DNA of 64,000 bases from Frondihabitans sucicola (GTDB lineage Bacteria > Actinomycetota > Actinomycetes > Actinomycetales > Microbacteriaceae), in NCBI RefSeq assembly GCF_030296615.1, contig NZ_AP027732.1:3167042-3231041 (forward strand), given 5' to 3'. Positions 10,129-18,342 of the stretch are shown here, piece after piece. Positions within the stretch are counted from its first letter, which is position 1. Every line of letters begins with the position of its first letter. The position numbers were made by a program, and so were the translations under genes. The notes beneath the pieces were generated by a model, which saw only the letters and a list, made by a program, of their open reading frames with translations, searched no databases and was not told the DNA's origin.

Positions 10129-11004
10129 TCACTGCGCCGCCTTGTCGGTGCCGCGGAAGACCGAGGGGTAGTCGTCGAGCCAGGACCAGCGACTGGCCGG
10201 CCAGGTGATCACGAAGGCTCGGCCGACGACATCGGATTCCGGCACGAATCCTTTGCTCGGGGTGTTGGTCTGCAGCCGGCTGTCGGCCGAGTTGTAGCGG
10301 TTGTCGCCCTCGACCCAGAGCGAACCGGCGGGGACGGTGACCGAGAAGTCGTTCTGGGACTCTCGCGTCACCCCGTCGGGGAGCTTCGTGTACGGCTCGT
10401 CGAGCGGCACGCCGTTGACGGTCATCTGGCCGAAGTCGTTGCAGCAGGCGACCTTGTCGCCCGGCAGGCCGATGACGCGCTTGATCAGGTGGTCGTCGCT
10501 GTCCTGTGTGCCGAGGCCGACCTGCGTGAGGAACCACTGGACGCCGTCGACGACCGGGTTCCCCGTCGTGCTGGACGCCTGCTGCTCACCGGTCAACCAG
10601 CCTCCGGGATCTTTGAAGACCACGACGTCGCCGCGCTTGATCGGGGTGACCTTGGGGACGAGCTCGTTGACGATGATCCGGTCGTTGATCTGAAGGGTGT
10701 TCTCCATCGAGGCCGAGGGGATGTAGAACGAGCGCACCAAAAACGTCTTGATCAGGAACGAGATGAGCAGTGCGGCCAGGAAGATGATGACGAGGTCGCG
10801 GAGAAAGCGGCCGACGCTGTTCTTCTTGCGGGGCCGTCGGCCGTTGCGAGGCCGACGATCGCCGGACTCGGCATCGGACGAGTCGGACGAGGCCGAGCCC
10901 TCGGATGCGGGCCCACCGGCGGTCGAGCCGCCCGAGGAGGCGCCGATGGACGGCAGTTGCAACCCCCGCCGCAACCTGCCCATGAACGTGCTGTTATCTG
11001 TCAT
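10129..11004 (-). CDS. lepB: Signal peptidase I
   Basis: Membrane serine protease that removes signal peptides from secreted proteins. It has 291 residues. A Ser/Gly/Asp-rich cytoplasmic N-terminus (residues 1-68) is followed by one membrane helix (about 70-90). The catalytic Ser is in the SASMENTL motif near residue 99, and the Lys is in LIKRVIGLPGD. The later box VEGDNRYNSADSR is also present. The disordered N-terminal extension is longer than in E. coli but common in actinobacteria. A downstream Met at residue 8 (MGRLRRG) could also serve as start. Confidence 0.94.
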   Translation of the reverse strand: MTDNSTFMGRLRRGLQLPSIGASSGGSTAGGPASEGSASSDSSDAESGDRRPRNGRRPRKKNSVGRFLRDLVIIFLAALLISFLIKTFLVRSFYIPSASMENTLQINDRIIVNELVPKVTPIKRGDVVVFKDPGGWLTGEQQASSTTGNPVVDGVQWFLTQVGLGTQDSDDHLIKRVIGLPGDKVACCNDFGQMTVNGVPLDEPYTKLPDGVTRESQNDFSVTVPAGSLWVEGDNRYNSADSRLQTNTPSKGFVPESDVVGRAFVITWPASRWSWLDDYPSVFRGTDKAAQ

Positions 11005-11013
11005 TTAACCACC

Positions 11014-11050
11014 AGAGCTCCCCGCCAAATCGTACTGGACGGGGAGCTCT
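11014..11050 (-). terminator. 11-bp perfect hairpin between rplS and lepB
   Basis: AGAGCTCCCCG (11014-11024) and CGGGGAGCTCT (11040-11050) form a perfect stem with a 15-nt loop, beginning about 37 bp past the rplS stop and ending 10 bp before the lepB start. There is no T-tract. It could terminate most rplS transcripts or control read-through to lepB. Confidence 0.6.
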
Positions 11051-11086
11051 GTTTCGGTGAAAGGGCTGAACGTGTCAGCGCAGCGA

Positions 11087-11437
11087 CTAGTTGTCGCGCT
11101 TCTCCTTGATCTTGGCCTTCTTGCCGCGCAGCTCGCGGAGGTAGTACAGCTTGGCGCGACGAACGTCGCCGCGGCTGACCAGCTCGATGTGGTCGATGAC
11201 CGGCGAGTGCACCGGGAAGGTGCGCTCGACGCCGACCTGGAAGCTCACCTTGCGGACGGTGAACGTCTCGCGGACGCTGTCGCCCTGACGGCCGATCACG
11301 ACGCCCTGGAACACCTGGACACGCGAGCGCGTGCCTTCGATGATGTTCACGTGGACCTTGACGGTGTCGCCGGCGCGGAAGTCGGGGACATCGCTGCGAA
11401 GCGACGCTGCATCCAGACTGTCGAGGATGTGGCTCAT
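11087..11437 (-). CDS. rplS: 50S ribosomal protein bL19
   Basis: Ribosomal protein at the 30S-50S interface. It has 116 residues starting [20 protein letters not shown], with the conserved [20 protein letters not shown] and [19 protein letters not shown] segments and a basic C-terminus. The start at 11437 is chosen because family alignment begins there; an in-frame Met 129 bp upstream would add unrelated sequence. Confidence 0.97.
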   Translation of the reverse strand: MSHILDSLDAASLRSDVPDFRAGDTVKVHVNIIEGTRSRVQVFQGVVIGRQGDSVRETFTVRKVSFQVGVERTFPVHSPVIDHIELVSRGDVRRAKLYYLRELRGKKAKIKEKRDN

Positions 11438-11599
11438 AATGTTTCGCTCTCTGCAACCGCCACAGGTCGACCGCGGTTCGGAGTCCTCCTGGAGGAGGAC
11501 ACTACAAAAGGAATTCGTGCCTCGTGAAGGCCGACTCCCCTGTGGCAGAGTCGTGCGCGGGCACAAACAACCATTGTGCCATAGCGGAGGGCGTCGGCG

Positions 11600-12145
11600 C
11601 TATGCGCGAGGCGTGATGCGGATCGTGTGCTCGCTGTCGTCGGCCCAGCCGGGTGCTGCACCCGCCGAGTCGAAGCCGCCGACGGCGCGCGCGAACGACG
11701 CCTTCGCGTCTCTCACCGCCTGCCAGACGGCCAGCCCGAGCAGTGCGGTGCCCGCCACGATGGTGAGGCCGATGCCAGCCGCCGACAGCGCAGTCGAGAG
11801 GTCGAGCGCTGACGATCCGACCAGAGCGGTAAAGGCCGAGGCCGCAGGACGCGAAGACGCGGAGTCGACGAGGAAGAAACCGATCGCCAGCTGGCCGAGC
11901 CAGGAGAGGGCAAGGACGCCGACGTCGATCCAGGAGACGGCGCGGTCACGACGGACCGACGGGCGGAGGAACACCACCAGCGTGGCCACGAGCTGCGCCA
12001 CGAACAGCAGCGGCACCAGGACGACCTGCGCCAGGAACTGGTAACCGAGGGGCGCGCCGAAGAAGGCCCGCCCCAGGAAGACCCACAGCGGCAGCACGAA
12101 AACGGCTACCCAGAGAGCCCGATACCAAGCGCGTCGCAGCCACAT
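11600..12145 (-). CDS. Predicted membrane protein, function unknown
   Basis: A 181-residue protein with four hydrophobic segments (about residues 9-28, 34-60, 74-94 and 116-142) and a soluble C-terminus ending in a segment like WADDSEHTIRITPRA. I do not recognise the family. It lies between rplS and the divergent map gene, where related actinobacteria often have a small uncharacterised membrane gene. The start overlaps no other gene and fits the beginning of the first helix. No catalytic motif was seen. Confidence 0.65.
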   Translation of the reverse strand: MWLRRAWYRALWVAVFVLPLWVFLGRAFFGAPLGYQFLAQVVLVPLLFVAQLVATLVVFLRPSVRRDRAVSWIDVGVLALSWLGQLAIGFFLVDSASSRPAASAFTALVGSSALDLSTALSAAGIGLTIVAGTALLGLAVWQAVRDAKASFARAVGGFDSAGAAPGWADDSEHTIRITPRA

Positions 12146-12183
12146 GTCATCGAGCGTACGGACGAACGGTGAACAATGGCTGC

Positions 12184-12954
12184 ATGATCGATCTACGCAC
12201 GCCCGGAGAACTCGACGCCATGCGACCGGCCGGACGCTTCGTCGCTTCCGTTCTCGAGGCCACCCGCGCCGCTTCCGTCCCGGGAGCGAACCTGCTCGAG
12301 ATCGATGCCCTGGCTCACCGGATGATCACGGCCGCGCGCGCCGAGAGCTGCTACATCGACTACCACCCGTCGTTCGGGGCCAGCCCCTTCGGCAAGGTGA
12401 TCTGCACGTCGGTCAACGACGCGGTCCTGCACGGACTTCCCCACGACTACCGCCTCGCCAAGGGCGACCTGCTGAGCCTCGACTTCGCGGCGAAGGTCGA
12501 CGGCTGGGTCTCCGACAGCGCAGTCAGCTTCGTGGTCGGTGGCGACGAGAGCCCGCAGGATCACGCTCTGATCGCCACGGTCGAGGAGGCTCTGGCTCGC
12601 GGCATCGCGGCAGCCCAGCCCGGCGGCCGCCTCGGCGACATCTCGGCGGCCATCGGAGAAGTCGCCCACGCCGCCGGCTACTCGGTCAATCTGCAGTTCG
12701 GCGGACACGGGGTCGGCACCGAGATGCACGGCGACCCGCACGTGCCGAACGACGGGCGAGCGGGGCGCGGATTCCCGCTTCGGCCCGGTCTCGTGATCGC
12801 CATCGAGCCCTGGCTGATGGTCGGCACCGACGAGATCTACACGGACGACGACGGCTGGACACTCCGGAGCGCGGACGGCTCGCGCACGGCCCACGTCGAA
12901 CACACCGTGGCCATCACGCCTGACGGCCCCCTGGTCCTGACCGCGCGCGGCTGA
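12184..12954 (+). CDS. map: Methionine aminopeptidase, type I
   Basis: Cleaves the initiator Met from new proteins using two metal ions. It has 256 residues from the ATG at 12184; an in-frame GTG at 12169 is an alternative. Substrate His is in YHPSFGASPFGKVIC. Metal ligands are visible in LDFAAKVDGWVSDSAV (two Asp), GGHGVGTEMH (His), AIEPW (Glu) and AHVEHTVAI (Glu). There is no convincing ribosome binding site, so translation may be leaderless. It is alone on the plus strand amid minus-strand ribosomal-protein operons. Confidence 0.94.
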   Translation: MIDLRTPGELDAMRPAGRFVASVLEATRAASVPGANLLEIDALAHRMITAARAESCYIDYHPSFGASPFGKVICTSVNDAVLHGLPHDYRLAKGDLLSLDFAAKVDGWVSDSAVSFVVGGDESPQDHALIATVEEALARGIAAAQPGGRLGDISAAIGEVAHAAGYSVNLQFGGHGVGTEMHGDPHVPNDGRAGRGFPLRPGLVIAIEPWLMVGTDEIYTDDDGWTLRSADGSRTAHVEHTVAITPDGPLVLTARG

Positions 12955-12965
12955 TCCGACGCGGC

Positions 12966-12995
12966 GGGCCTTCCGGCCTTCCGGCCGGTGGGCCC
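12966..12995. terminator. Nested GC hairpin between convergent map and trmD
   Basis: GGGCC (12966-12970)/GGCCC (12991-12995) encloses CCGGCC (12973-12978)/GGCCGG (12983-12988) with a TTCC loop. It lies between two convergent genes, which suits a bidirectional terminator without U-tract. Confidence 0.5.
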
Positions 12996-13012
12996 TGCTG
13001 GCCGCCTGGAGG

Positions 13013-13717
13013 TCAGGCCGGGTCGTCGGGCAGTAGATCGGGCCTGACCCTGCGGGTTCGTTCGAGCTGCTGGTCGTGACGCCACGAGTCGATCGCGCCG
13101 TGGTTGCCGGAGAGCAGGATCGCGGGAACCTCGAGTTCACGCCAGACGCTCGGCTTCGTATAGCTCGGGTATTCGAGAAGCCCGTCCTCGTGGCTCTCTT
13201 CGGTCAGGCTCTCGGGGTTGCCGACGACGCCGGGCACCAGACGACCGACAGCCTCGATCATGGCCATCGCGGCCACCTCGCCGCCGTTCAACACGTAGTC
13301 GCCGAGGCTGATCTCGCGGACTTCCACGCCCGGACGAGTCGCCGCGTGGTCGATGACGCGCTGGTCGATGCCTTCGTAGCGGCCGCAGGTGAAGACGAGA
13401 CGCGGTGCGAAGGCGAGCTCACGCGCCTCCTTCTGCGTGAACGGTCGCCCTGCGGGCGACGGAACCACCATGACGGTCCCGTCGGGTGTGCCGCCCAGGA
13501 CGGCGTCGAGTGCTTCGCCCCACGGCTCGGGCTTCATGACCATGCCGGCACCACCGCCGTAGGGGGTGTCGTCGACGGTCCGGTGCCGATCGTGGGTGAA
13601 GTCGCGCAGATCGTGGACGGTGACGTCGAGGAGCTTCTGCTGCCGGGCCTTGCCGAGCAGGGAGACGTCGAGGACCGAGAAGAACTCGGGGAAGATGGTG
13701 ACGATGTCGATGCGCAT
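13013..13717 (-). CDS. trmD: tRNA (guanine37-N1)-methyltransferase
   Basis: SPOUT-class methyltransferase that makes m1G37 and prevents frameshifting. It has 234 residues: [13 protein letters not shown] start, [13 protein letters not shown] loop, the SAM-binding knot with [15 protein letters not shown] and [17 protein letters not shown], and a C-terminal [17 protein letters not shown]. It follows rimM by 10 bp, the standard rpsP-khpA-rimM-trmD operon. Confidence 0.96.
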   Translation of the reverse strand: MRIDIVTIFPEFFSVLDVSLLGKARQQKLLDVTVHDLRDFTHDRHRTVDDTPYGGGAGMVMKPEPWGEALDAVLGGTPDGTVMVVPSPAGRPFTQKEARELAFAPRLVFTCGRYEGIDQRVIDHAATRPGVEVREISLGDYVLNGGEVAAMAMIEAVGRLVPGVVGNPESLTEESHEDGLLEYPSYTKPSVWRELEVPAILLSGNHGAIDSWRHDQQLERTRRVRPDLLPDDPA

Positions 13718-13727
13718 CGCGGGTGAC

Positions 13728-14362
13728 TCAGTCTTCGGGGGCAGGATCCGCGGGATCCTGCGCTTCGCCCTCGGCCCCTGCTTGCGCCGAGGTCTTCTCG
13801 TCTGCGAGCTCGTCGTCGGGGACCTCTTCGAACAGACCGATCGGAGGCGTGACGGTGATCACTCCGGCGGCGAGATCGACAGAAGGCACGATGGCGCTGA
13901 CGAACGGAACCAGGACTTCGCCGGACGGGCTGTCGACGGCGAGGAGATCTTGCGCGGGGAGATGGTCGACGCGAGACACCGTGCCGACTTCGACGCCCTC
14001 GCGGACCACGGACAGCCCGACGAGCTGGTGGTCGAACCAGGCATCGGGTTCGTCGCTGACTTCGATTCCTTCGTGCTCGACCCAGAGGATCGCCTTGACG
14101 AGGGTCTCGGCAGCGGTGCGATCGTCGATGCCCTTGAAGAAGCCGACCGGGTGCGAGTTGTACCAGCGGAGTTCGGCGAGTTCGATGGTCTTGTCGTGCC
14201 AGGGCGATTCTTTCGGCACCTGGAGCGAGAAGGTCGCGCCGGGAACGAAGCGTTTCTCCGGGGCGTCGGTGAAGAGTTCGAGCTTGAGGGCCCCTTCAGA
14301 CCGTGCGCCTTCGTGAGGCGCCCGACCCGGAGGCGAGTTCGACCGTCGTCTTGCGTGGGCAC
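13728..14362 (-). CDS. rimM: 16S rRNA maturation factor RimM (one apparent frameshift)
   Basis: Assists 30S head assembly through uS19. The N-terminus [13 protein letters not shown] and the rest ([20 protein letters not shown], then the PRC-barrel segment [20 protein letters not shown]) are in different frames. Restoring one base at the G/C run at 14291-14294 gives [20 protein letters not shown] and a 211-residue protein. The GTG at 14362 is preferred; another at 14377 is possible. The acidic, Pro/Ala-rich C-terminal tail is typical of actinobacteria. Neighbours fit the trmD operon. Confidence 0.88.
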
Positions 14363-14381
14363 TGCGTCAGAAGCCACCGAA

Positions 14382-14618
14382 TCAGAAATCGGTGTCGACG
14401 ACGTCGACGCGCACGCGCTTGCCGTCAGCGAGAGCGGTGACGAGTGTGCGGAGCGCTTTGGCGGTGCGCCCGGCGCGACCGATGACGCGGCCGAGGTCTT
14501 CGGGGTGGACACGAACCTCGAGCACGTCGCCGCGCGGGGAGGTCTTCGCGACCACCTGCACCTCGTCCGGGTGATCGACGATCCCCCGGACGAGGTGGGT
14601 GAGTGCAGGTGCGAGCAC
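14382..14618 (-). CDS. khpA: KH-domain RNA-binding protein KhpA
   Basis: A 78-residue KH-domain protein. The core RVHPEDLGRVIGRAGRTAKA contains the GxxG-type loop (GRAG). KhpA binds RNA, often with KhpB, and is encoded between rpsP and rimM in most Gram-positives, exactly as here. It starts 3 bp downstream of the rpsP stop. Confidence 0.94.
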   Translation of the reverse strand: MLAPALTHLVRGIVDHPDEVQVVAKTSPRGDVLEVRVHPEDLGRVIGRAGRTAKALRTLVTALADGKRVRVDVVDTDF

Positions 14619-14621
14619 TGA

Positions 14622-15056
14622 CTACGCCTCGGTGCTGTCGGCGGACTCGTCGGTCGCGGCGTCCGTAGGAGCCTCGGTCGGAGCCTCGGCCTTGGGGGCA
14701 GCCTTCTCGGTCTTGGGGACCAGGACCGGCTTCTTCTTCTCGTCGGCGACGAAGGCTTCTTTGTCGGCCTTGGTCTTGACGGTGCTCACGGCGTTCTTGT
14801 CACCCTTGAAGGTGCCCCAGTCGCCGGTGAGCTTGAGGATCGCAGCGACCTGCTCGGTCGGCTGGGCGCCGACGCCGAGCCAGTACTGCGCACGCTCGGA
14901 GTCGACCTGGATGAAGGACGGCTCTTCTGTGGGGTGGTACTGACCGATCTCTTCGATGACACGACCATCGCGCTTGGTGCGCGCGTCGGCGACGACGATG
15001 CGGTAGTACGGGGCGCGAATCTTACCGAGACGCTTAAGACGGATCTTGACAGCCAC
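14622..15056 (-). CDS. rpsP: 30S ribosomal protein bS16 with C-terminal extension
   Basis: Ribosomal protein of the 30S body. The core (residues 1-85) is canonical: [40 protein letters not shown]. It is followed by a roughly 60-residue Lys/Glu then Ala/Thr-rich tail absent from E. coli but frequent in actinobacteria. GTG at 15056 is preceded by AGGAGA, which decides the start over an in-frame ATG further upstream. It is the first gene of the rpsP-khpA-rimM-trmD operon. Confidence 0.95.
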   Translation of the reverse strand: MAVKIRLKRLGKIRAPYYRIVVADARTKRDGRVIEEIGQYHPTEEPSFIQVDSERAQYWLGVGAQPTEQVAAILKLTGDWGTFKGDKNAVSTVKTKADKEAFVADEKKKPVLVPKTEKAAPKAEAPTEAPTDAATDESADSTEA

Positions 15057-15143
15057 AATTCTCCTGTAGGCATTTATTTGGGGCGAGTTGCTAGCCGTGA
15101 GCGTGGGGTGCACACTCGGCTCGAAAGCTCTAAGGGGTCTGGC

Positions 15144-15191
15144 GGTGCTGAATCAGCACCTCGGCCACCTGATTAGAGGGTCGGGTGGCCG
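15144..15191 (-). terminator. Two adjacent hairpins between arsR-type gene and rpsP
   Basis: GGTGCTG/CAGCACC (15144-15160, 3-nt loop) followed by CGGCCACC/GGTGGCCG (15162-15191, 14-nt loop). They begin about 20 bp after the regulator stop on its strand and precede the rpsP leader. Either or both may terminate the regulator transcript. Confidence 0.5.
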
Positions 15192-15212
15192 CAGACTCGA
15201 CCTCTCATTGTG

Positions 15213-15656
15213 TCAGACCCGAGCCGATAGGTCGAATCCCTCCTCCCCCGTGTCCCGTTCGGGTCGGGGCCCGGGCCAGCGCGCCTCCTCCTGCAGCGCG
15301 GGCACGTGATACCCGTCGCCGCGTCGGTCGTCGAATGCGCGTCTCAGGTCGGCCACCCGATCTTCGAGTCGCTTGATGGCCGCGTCGTCGAGTCGGTAGT
15401 AACGAGTCGACCACTCCTGGCGCACCCGCACGAAGCCCGCATAGTGCAGGACGCGCAGATGTTTCGTGACGGTCGGCCACCCCACCCCCAGGTGATGCTG
15501 CACCATCTCGGCGATCTCGCCCGTGGGTGCCTCGTACACGGCCAACAACTCGACCAAGTACCGGCGCACGGGCTGTGCCATCGCTTCGAACGGGTCCATG
15601 ACCGGGTCGAGCCACGGGGTGTCGGTGTCTGGTGTGCGTCTGAGCCGAGGTGTCAT
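15213..15656 (-). CDS. ArsR-family winged-helix transcriptional regulator
   Basis: A 147-residue protein with a winged helix at about residues 20-95: DPFEAMAQPVRRYLVELLAV, recognition-helix region GWPTVTKHLRVLHYAGFV, and wing RVRQEWSTRYYRLDD. This is the ArsR layout of helix 3/helix 5 without the metal-binding CxC motif, so it is not an obvious metal sensor. The C-terminal 50 residues are charged and Gly/Pro-rich. The gene is downstream of the five-gene shikimate/CoA operon and has the palindrome array in its upstream region (170-490 bp before the start), so it could bind there; that is inference only. Confidence 0.85.
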   Translation of the reverse strand: MTPRLRRTPDTDTPWLDPVMDPFEAMAQPVRRYLVELLAVYEAPTGEIAEMVQHHLGVGWPTVTKHLRVLHYAGFVRVRQEWSTRYYRLDDAAIKRLEDRVADLRRAFDDRRGDGYHVPALQEEARWPGPRPERDTGEEGFDLSARV

Positions 15657-15826
15657 GGCTCGATTCTCGCCAGCTCGCGCCGTCGCCGCCTCCGTTCTCC
15701 ACAGGCGAGGGCTGCCTGCACCCCGTGTCGCGATCCGGGGAGGAGTCGACGCCCGGTTGCCTGCGCCGCCCGGCGAGACGCCCTTCTCTCTTCCGCCCTC
15801 GCGGAGAGGCTCCCCTCCCCAGGCGT

Positions 15827-16144
15827 CTTTTCCTTCCGGGTGAATTCATCCCAAAGGAAAACCAGCCGCATTCGCCGCGCTCACTTTCCCCGCCGGTGAA
15901 TTCACCCACGGGCAAACCGAGGACGATCGACGTGACTCGTTTTCCCAGGCGGTGAATTCACTCGCTCTGCAAACCACTGCCCGCACGCGAGAGTCGTTTT
16001 CCGTCCCGGTGAATTCACTCGCTCTGCAAACCACTGCCCGCACGCGAGAGTCGTTTTCCGTCCCGGTGAATTCACGCCGGAGGAAAACGGTGCGCGGGTC
16101 GTGTGGTGGTTTTCCCTTCCGGTGAATTCACCCGGAGGGAAAGC
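15827..16144. repeat. Array of six 34-36 bp palindromes at 56-57 bp period, centred on TGAATTCA
   Basis: This 566-bp stretch (15657-16222) has no gene. It holds six copies of an imperfect palindrome: GTTTTCC, about 6 variable bases, GGTGAATTCAC, about 6 variable bases, GGAAAAC. Units are at 15827-15862, 15884-15917, 15939-15974, 15996-16031, 16053-16088 and 16109-16144. Core TGAATTCA centres are 56, 56, 57, 57 and 56 bp apart. The 20-21 bp between units differ, except that the third and fourth intervals are identical. Unit 6 is almost perfectly self-complementary over 36 bp. Outside the array, 15657-15826 and 16145-16222 show nothing recognisable. Possible roles: protein operators, REP/BIME-like elements, or RNA hairpins. 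No cas gene is present in the window. Confidence 0.85.
15950..16063 (+). repeat. 57-bp exact tandem duplication inside the palindrome array
   Basis: Bases 15950-16006 and 16007-16063 are identical, and the match runs on for about 12 bases into the next unit. The duplicated segment is one complete array period. This shows the array has grown or rearranged by unit-length duplication. Confidence 0.9.
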
Positions 16145-16222
16145 TCAGTGGGAGAGACGACACCTTCCCGGAGGAGGAGCGGATGGGAAACGAGGAGCGG
16201 GGGCGGGACGCTCGGGGCCCGC

Positions 16223-18342
16223 TCAGGGCGAGACGCGACGGGAGGACTCGAGGCCCTCGGTCGTCGCCCTGACGGCGTCCACCGCTCGGGCGTCGAGCGC
16301 TCCGCCGATGACCTCGTGAGGGATGCCGGCGGCCGCCAGAGACGCGGCAAGCAGGTTCACGGGCTCCTGACCGGCGCAGACGATGACGGTGTCGGCCGGC
16401 ACCGCGATGATCTCGCCGGAGGTGGTCGAGACCTCCAGGACGCCGGGCAGGATCTGCTCGTACGCCACGTGGTCGAGGAAGTTCACGCCCGCGTCTCGGA
16501 GGCGACCGACGGCGACCCACCGCGAGGTGGGGCCGATACCGCTGCCGAACTTGCCGGAGCGGCTGAGGATCGTGACCTCGGAGCCGGGGCGGACGGGGTG
16601 AGGGCGCGTCGCGTCGCGCCGCTGCGGCCGGGAGGAGGCCGACACGGCGTCGACAGGCAGGCCGTTGGCGTGCACGAATGCGGCGGCCCGCACCGCCTCG
16701 TGCCCCGACTCGACGAGGTAGGCCGCCGTGTCGACGCCGATGCCACCGGAGCCGATGATCGCCACGGTTCCGGCAGGGACTCCGTCGCGCAGAGCCCGCT
16801 CGTAGGTGAGGACGTGCGGGAGGTCGATGCCGGGCAGATCGAGGCGGCGCGGTTCGACGCCGGTCGCGACGATCACGCGGTCGTAGCCCACGAGATCCTG
16901 CGCCCCCACGGCGGTGCCGGTGACGATCCGGGCGCCGAGGAGGTCGAGTTCGGCGCGGATCGAGCGGACGGGGCCCGCGTAATCCTCCTTCCCCGGGATC
17001 GACGCGGCGAGGTCGAATTGGCCGCCGAGCGAGGAACGCGCCTCGAAGACAGTGACGTCGTTGTTCCGCCTGGCTAGGTCGAGGGCCGCGGCAAGACCCG
17101 CGGGGCCCGCGCCGACGACGGCCACACGGCGTACGGCACCGGAGGGGAGGAGCGGGAACTCGAGTTCGCGGGCTGCGCGCGGGTTGACCAGGCACGACAC
17201 GGCCTTGCCGAAGAGCGACCGGTCGATGCAGGCCTGATTGCAGCCGATGCAGGTGGTGACGAGATCGAACCGGCCCGAGGTGCTCTTGGCGACGATCGCA
17301 GGATCGGCGAGGAAAGGTCTCGCCAGGGCCACCGCGTCGACTTTGCCACGGGCGAGGACGTCTTCGGCGTCACGCAGGTCGGTGAGCCGATTGCTCGCGA
17401 TGACGGCGACCTGAGGTCGGGAAGAGGAACGGACCACGCCCGCGATGCGCTCGGCCAAAGGCACCCAGACGGCGTGCGGCACGGCGGCCTGCACCGTCGG
17501 CACGCGCGACTCGTGCCAGCCGACTCCGACGCTGATGCCGTCGACGCCGGCCTCGACCAGGGCCAGGACGAGGGCGTCGACGTCGTCCGGGGTCGACGAG
17601 CCGGGCATGAGGTCGTCACCGGACACGCGCACGCTCACCGGGAATCCCGGTGACACCGCCGCGCGGACCGCATCGACCACCGCGACGGCGAAACGGCGAC
17701 GGCGAGCGGGCGAGCCGCCCCACTCGTCATCGCGCAGGTTGGTGATCGGTGAACAGAACTGGTTGATCAGGTAGCCCTCGGACGCCATGATCTCGACGGC
17801 GTCGAAGCCGATCACCTCGGCAGCCCGCGCCGCCCGAGCGTAGTCGGCGAGGGTCTTCTCCACGCCGTCCGGGGAGAGCGCGAGCGGAACGGCACCGCGC
17901 GCGCCCCGCCATGCCACGGCCGAGGGCGCCACGGCCTGAACGGGCTTCCCGACGTCGTCGACGAGGCCGTCGGCCAGCGCGTAGCGTCCGGCGTGGAACA
18001 ACTGCGCGGCGATCGCTCCCCGGCCTCGTGCACGGCAGCCACGGCTCGTTCGAACCGTGCGTCGGAGGCCGCGGTGCCGAGCACCGAGTAGTCGGCACCG
18101 CCGCGCGCCTCCGAACTGACGGCCAGGCCACCCGTGATGACGAGATCGGCGCCGCCCTCGACCCGCTCCTGGTAGAACCGGGCCAGGGCCTGACCACCGT
18201 CGTCACGGACCTCGAGGCCCGTGTGCATGCTGCCCACGACCACCCGATGCGACAACTTCAGGGAGCCGAGCGCCCACGGGGTCTGCGTCAGCGGGAGGAC
18301 CGGCTCGGTACCGGTTGCGAGGTCAGGAGGCGTCGGAGCCAC
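16223..18342 (-). CDS. Old-yellow-enzyme/2,4-dienoyl-CoA-reductase-like iron-sulfur flavoprotein (one apparent frameshift)
   Basis: FadH-type multidomain oxidoreductase of about 706 residues. An N-terminal TIM barrel with FMN site (LSHRVVVGSMHTG, then LFHAGRYALADGLVDD) is followed by a 4Fe-4S motif CIGCNQAC...SCLVNP. Two dinucleotide folds follow: VAVVGAGPAGLAAALDLA for FAD and AIIGSGGIGVDTAA for NAD(P)H. The frame breaks at the C-run 18018-18021; one missing G restores EAGGAIAAQLFHAG. A GTG at 18342 overlaps the upstream reductase stop by 20 bp; the start is uncertain. It is last in a five-gene operon and would reduce a conjugated dienoyl-CoA ring intermediate if the operon makes cyclohexanecarboxyl-CoA (compare AnsM-like proteins). 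Substrate is inferred from context only. Confidence 0.85.

Noticed and set aside
15827..16144. CRISPR array call for the palindrome region
   Set aside because: Repeats diverge in both arms, intervals are only 20-21 bp, two intervals are identical, and no cas gene is in the window. Kept as an unclassified repeat array.
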